In this document: positions 60,601-64,000 of the stretch, piece by piece
Layout: every line of letters begins with the position of its first letter
Position numbering within the stretch: the stretch's first letter is position 1
DNA from: Sisyra terminalis
Lineage: Eukaryota; Arthropoda; Insecta; Neuroptera; Sisyridae
Length of the DNA: 64,000 nucleotides
Assembly (NCBI GenBank): GCA_958496175.1
Contig: OY292275.1
Coordinates: forward strand, 124,001-188,000
Reading direction: 5' to 3'
Made by a program: the position numbers and the translations under genes
Notes under the pieces: generated by a model
Database searches by the model: none
Told to the model about the DNA's origin: nothing
Seen by the model: only the letters and a program-made list of their open reading frames with translations

Positions 60601-61970
60601 ACATGCAGTTTATGGGATGCATACTTCCCACTAAGAGGGAGAGACGAACGTGGCTTCTTCAGCGAATGCATGTACCATTGTTATATAAGGGTTGATTTTC
60701 GAACCAAAGGCAGTTTCGGGTTCGTAACAATGTATAGAACGATAATATAACAATCTTTTTCGATTTCGAAACAAAAAGATTTTTCGCCAAAAAAAACCGT
60801 GGGTTAACCATCGTTGATTTTTCACGAAAATGGTCAAATTAAAAAAATTTTTTTTTAGGATGCCAATCGAAAGTGCAAGTCTATCTGTACATGCTGTGCA
60901 AATTTTTCCCAAAACAAACCACGTTTAAGGGTTGAACATGCAGTTTATGGGATGCATACTTCCCACTAAGAGGGAGAGACGAACGTGGCTTCTTCAGCGA
61001 ATGCATGTACCATTGTTATATAAGGGTTGATTTTCGAACCAAAGGCAGTTTCGGGTTCGTAACAATGTATAGAACGATAATATAACAATCTTTTTCGATT
61101 TCGAAACAAAAAGATTTTTCGCCAAAAAAAACCGTGGGTTAACCATCGTTGATTTTTCACGAAAATGGTCAAATTAAAAAAAATTTTTTTTAGGATGCCA
61201 ATCGAAAGTACAAGTCTATCTGTACATGCTGTGCAAATTTTTCTCAAAACAAACCACGTTTAAGGGTTGAACATGCAGTTTATGGGATGCATACTTCCCA
61301 CTAAGAGGGAGAGACGAACGTGGCTTCTTCAGCGAATGCATGTACCATTGTTATATAAGGGTTGATTTTCGAACCAAAGGCAGTTTCGGGTTCGTAACAA
61401 TGTATAGAACGATAATATAACAAACATTTTCGATTTCGAAACAAAAAGATTTTTCGCCAAAAAAAACCGTGGGTTAACCATCGTTGATTTTTCACGAAAA
61501 TGGTCAAATTAAAAAAATTTTTTTTTAGGATGCCAATCGAAAGTGCAAGTCTATCTGTACATGCTGTGCAAATTTTTCCCAAAACAAACCACGTTTAAGG
61601 GTTGAACATGCAGTTTATGGGATGCATACTTCCCACTAAGAGGGAGAGACGAACGTGGCTTCTTCAGCGAATGCATGTACCATTGTTATATAAGGGTTGA
61701 TTTTCGAACCAAAGGCAGTTTCGGGTTCGTAACAATGTATAGAACGATAATATAACAATCTTTTTCGATTTCGAAACAAAAAGATTTTTCGCCAAAAAAA
61801 ACCGTGGGTTAACCATCGTTGATTTTTCACGAAAATGGTCAAATTAAAAAAAATTTTTTTTAGGATGCCAATCGAAAGTACAAGTCTATCTGTACATGCT
61901 GTGCAAATTTTTCCCAAAACAAACCACGTTTAAGGGTTGAACATGCAGTTTATGGGATGCATACTTCCCA
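57618..61970. repeat. Eight-monomer higher-order unit (2,679 bp), duplicated
   Basis: The 334-bp monomer with TTTCTCGAAAATAGTC at 57618 recurs at 60297. It is followed both times by a copy with AAAGTGCAAG, a copy with TTTTTCTCAAAAC, and a copy with ACAAACATTTTCG (58622 and 61301). The offset is 2,679 bp. The ACAAACATTTTCG variant is also seen in the truncated last monomer, so related blocks probably continue past the retrotransposon. Confidence 0.85.
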
Positions 61971-63117
61971 CTAAGAGGGAGAGACGAACGTGGCTTCTTC
62001 AGCGAATGCATGTACCATTGTTATATAAGGGTTGATTTTCGAACCAAAGGCAGTTTCGGGTTCGTAACAATGTATAGAACGATAATATAACAATCTTTTT
62101 CGATTTCGAAACAAAAAGATTTTTCGCCAAAAAAAACCGTGGGTTAACCATCGTTGATTTTTCACGAAAATGGTCAAATTAAAAAAATTTTTTTTTAGGA
62201 TGCCAATCGAAAGTGCAAGTCTATCTGTACATGCTGTGCAAATTTTTCCCAAAACAAACCACGTTTAAGGGTTGAACATGCAGTTTATGGGATGCATACT
62301 TCCCACTAAGAGGGAGAGACGAACGTGGCTTCTTCAGCGAATGCATGTACCATTGTTATATAAGGGTTGATTTTCGAACCAAAGGCAGTTTCGGGTTCGT
62401 AACAATGTATAGAACGATAATATAACAATCTTTTTCGATTTCGAAACAAAAAGATTTTTCGCCAAAAAAAACCGTGGGTTAACCATCGTTGATTTTTCAC
62501 GAAAATGGTCAAATTAAAAAAAATTTTTTTTAGGATGCCAATCGAAAGTACAAGTCTATCTGTACATGCTGTGCAAATTTTTCCCAAAACAAACCACGTT
62601 TAAGGGTTGAACATGCAGTTTATGGGATGCATACTTCCCACTAAGAGGGAGAGACGAACGTGGCTTCTTCAGCGAATGCATGTACCATTGTTATATAAGG
62701 GTTGATTTTCGAACCAAAGGCAGTTTCGGGTTCGTAACAATGTATAGAACGATAATATAACAATCTTTTTCGATTTCGAAACAAAAAGATTTTTCGCCAA
62801 AAAAAACCGTGGGTTAACCATCGTTGATTTTTCTCGAAAATAGTCAAATTAAAAAAATTTTTTTTTAGGATGCCAATCGAAAGTACAAGTCTATCTGTAC
62901 ATGCTGTGCAAATTTTTCCCAAAACAAACCACGTTTAAGGGTTGAACATGCAGTTTATGGGATGCATACTTCCCACTAAGAGGGAGAGACGAACGTGGCT
63001 TCTTCAGCGAATGCATGTACCATTGTTATATAAGGGTTGATTTTCGAACCAAAGGCAGTTTCGGGTTCGTAACAATGTATAGAACGATAATATAACAAAC
63101 ATTTTCGATTTCGAAAC

Positions 63118-63470
63118 TGTTTGGGGAATTGGCGGGTTTTGGTAGCTGGTTAAATTCTTTGGAATAAATCACTTTCACTGATTTTGTTTTACTTTTATTT
63201 TTAACATACAAACTTAAACTTTAATTCAATACAAAAAATTAACAAAAGAAGTATTATAAAAAAGGGAAGAAATTAACGGAACTTGCGGAATTATCTACCA
63301 AAGCGGTTTTCTTAAAAAATGCGGTTCACTCAAGTTTTCTAGAGCGGTTTTCCTCGTTGATTGTCAAAATTATATTGAATGTTTTTTCAATATACGGTTG
63401 GTTAGGAAACGGAGTATGTTTTGCTGACTTTTTCGGATAAATTTGGTTTTTTGTTTTTGAAAACCAAACA
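63118..63470 (-). mobile_element. 3' LTR of a BEL/Pao retrotransposon
   Basis: On the minus strand this 353-bp segment begins TGTTTGG and ends CCAAACA, the TG...CA inverted termini of an LTR. It directly abuts the interrupted satellite monomer at 63117 and lies downstream of the pol reading frame. A minus-strand AATAAA (63194-63199) is a possible poly(A) signal. The 5' LTR is outside the window, so the boundary rests on the termini and position. Confidence 0.85.
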
Positions 63471-63524
63471 TACTCCGCCCCAAAGAAGTGACCTTGGCGA
63501 GTGGAGACAAGATTGTTCCATTGT
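63471..63524 (-). other. Retrotransposon 3' untranslated spacer with possible polypurine tract
   Basis: 54 nt separate the pol stop codon from the LTR. Right next to the LTR, the minus strand reads TTTGGGGCGGAG, a purine-rich run in the place where plus-strand DNA synthesis is primed in LTR elements. Confidence 0.6.
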
Positions 63525-64000
63525 TTAGTTAATTGGTAAGAGGCATAATTTTGAAATAGGGCGCTTGAACTCTCCGGTAGCTGTTTTTAATGTGACCACG
63601 CGAACCAGAGAATCATCCCCGGTATGTAGTTGGATTACACGGCCCAAAGGCCATTTTCCAGGAGGATATCTCTGATCGGCAATCAATACTATGGACCCTA
63701 CGCATATGTTATGGTTGGGAACCCTCCATTTCGCTCTTCCCTGCAGCTGCTGAAGGTATTCCCTGGACCATCGCTTCCAAAATTGTTGAGCCATTTGACT
63801 CAACAGTTGCCATCTTTTAAGCCGATTAACTGGGGTATTTATCATATTGGTAGTTGGAACCAAATTAGTAGGACCACCCGTTAGAAAGTGTCCTGGCGTT
63901 AACATATCTAAATCCTCAGGATCTTCGGATAATGGGGTCAACGGTCTTGAATTAAGAACAGCCTCAATTTGGCAAAGGACTGTCGAAAATTCTTCGAACG
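63525..64000 (-). CDS. BEL/Pao retrotransposon Pol polyprotein, C-terminal end (partial)
   Basis: The frame is open from the window edge to a TAA at 63525-63527, about 157 codons. It holds the end of the integrase region (EAVLNSRPLTPLSED), then the DUF5641-type C-terminal domain typical of BEL/Pao elements: LTPGHFLTGGP, a Trp-rich helix (RWQLLSQMAQQFWKRWSREY), KWRVPN, VGSIVLIADQRYPPGKWPLG and the closing KLCLLPIN. No frameshift or stop is visible in this part, so the element may be young. It acts in reverse transcription and integration. The upstream gag, protease, RT and RNase H parts are outside the window. Confidence 0.93.
   Translation of the reverse strand, partial: FEEFSTVLCQIEAVLNSRPLTPLSEDPEDLDMLTPGHFLTGGPTNLVPTTNMINTPVNRLKRWQLLSQMAQQFWKRWSREYLQQLQGRAKWRVPNHNICVGSIVLIADQRYPPGKWPLGRVIQLHTGDDSLVRVVTLKTATGEFKRPISKLCLLPIN

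Larger units (their letters stand above)
19083..63117. repeat. Satellite DNA array, 335-bp monomer, 131 complete copies plus a truncated one
   Basis: Head-to-tail monomers, all in one orientation, start every 335 bp from 19083 (CTAAGAGGGAGAGACG). 131 are complete to 62975; a 142-bp piece runs to 63117, where an LTR interrupts it. Length variants are few: 336 bp at 21428, 21764, 22435, 32155, 36511, 39527 and 51252; 338 bp at 27126; 334 bp at 57618 and 60297. Landmarks per monomer: TATATAAGGG, CGAACC/GGTTCG short inverted repeat, TTTCGATTTCGAAA, and an A8T8 tract. Copies differ at only a few sites. A 93-codon minus-strand frame is open in almost every copy, but see findings: it does not behave like a gene. 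Function unknown; a heterochromatic or pericentromeric location is plausible. Confidence 0.98.

Noticed and set aside
19083..62975. 131 tandem copies of a 93-aa protein gene on the minus strand
   Set aside because: No domain, no codon-like constraint, internal stops in two copies and frame shifts at the N terminus in several. The pattern is explained by near-identical satellite monomers.
19083..63117. CRISPR-like array
   Set aside because: The period is 335 bp with no distinct short repeat and variable spacer; the host is a eukaryote.
19083..63117. tRNA-derived (SINE-like) origin, based on GGTTCGAAAATC on the minus strand resembling a B box
   Set aside because: The second half of the B box does not match, and no A box or cloverleaf was found.
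19083..63117. CENP-B box in the monomer
   Set aside because: TTTCGAACC and GTTTCGGGTTCG segments resemble parts of it, but the required TTCG....A..CGGG spacing is not met on either strand.
63630..63884. Plus-strand frame opposite the retrotransposon pol end
   Set aside because: The minus-strand frame has clear BEL/Pao motifs; the plus-strand one is its shadow.

Overview
The window looks like insect nuclear DNA, probably from a fly-like (dipteran) genome. It is AT-rich, has many canonical GT-AG introns of about 60 nt, and carries one large intron-split gene, a long satellite array and the edge of a BEL/Pao LTR retrotransposon. Nothing bacterial or viral is present apart from transposable elements. 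The species was not identified.

Left part, 1-17,215 (+ strand): most of a SWR1/p400-class chromatin remodeler, recognised as domino (SRCAP/EP400 homolog). I traced 26 coding exons. Every junction keeps frame and gives 1,839 shared residues (counted from the ATG at 13), with HSA, acidic linker and split SNF2 ATPase. The gene then ends in two ways. Reading through exon 22 gives a Ser/Asn/Lys-rich B tail ending at 10,556 (2,246 aa). Splicing at 9,332 to four downstream exons gives an A tail with a SANT domain and a Gln/Thr/Ala-rich end stopping at 17,042 (2,684 aa). This is the DOM-A/DOM-B arrangement known from Drosophila. The 5' end of the gene lies before the window. Introns hold a piggyBac-like MITE (6,397-6,699), a 1.19-kb hAT-like foldback element with an 8-bp target duplication (15,086-16,276), and smaller inverted repeats.

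Middle, 17,216-18,832: AT-rich 3' flank without a supported gene, ending in decayed satellite-like fragments from about 18,287.

Right part, 18,833-63,117: about 44 kb (69% of the window) of head-to-tail 335-bp satellite monomers. There are 131 complete copies, a diverged left-edge copy and a truncated right-edge copy. Only ten of the 131 differ from 335 bp in length. Shared variants define subfamilies and multimer (higher-order) blocks, including recurrent 5-monomer (1,675 bp) and 8-monomer (about 2,680 bp) units. A 93-codon minus-strand frame is open in nearly every copy, but it behaves as a by-product of repeat homogeneity.

Far right, 63,118-64,000 (- strand): the 3' LTR (63,118-63,470) and the end of the pol polyprotein of a BEL/Pao element that interrupts a satellite monomer; it continues beyond the window.

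The most notable points are the preserved two-isoform design of domino, the intronic foldback that would give a long dsRNA hairpin only in the A transcript, and a young, internally structured satellite starting about 1 kb beyond the poly(A) site of a chromatin-remodeler gene.
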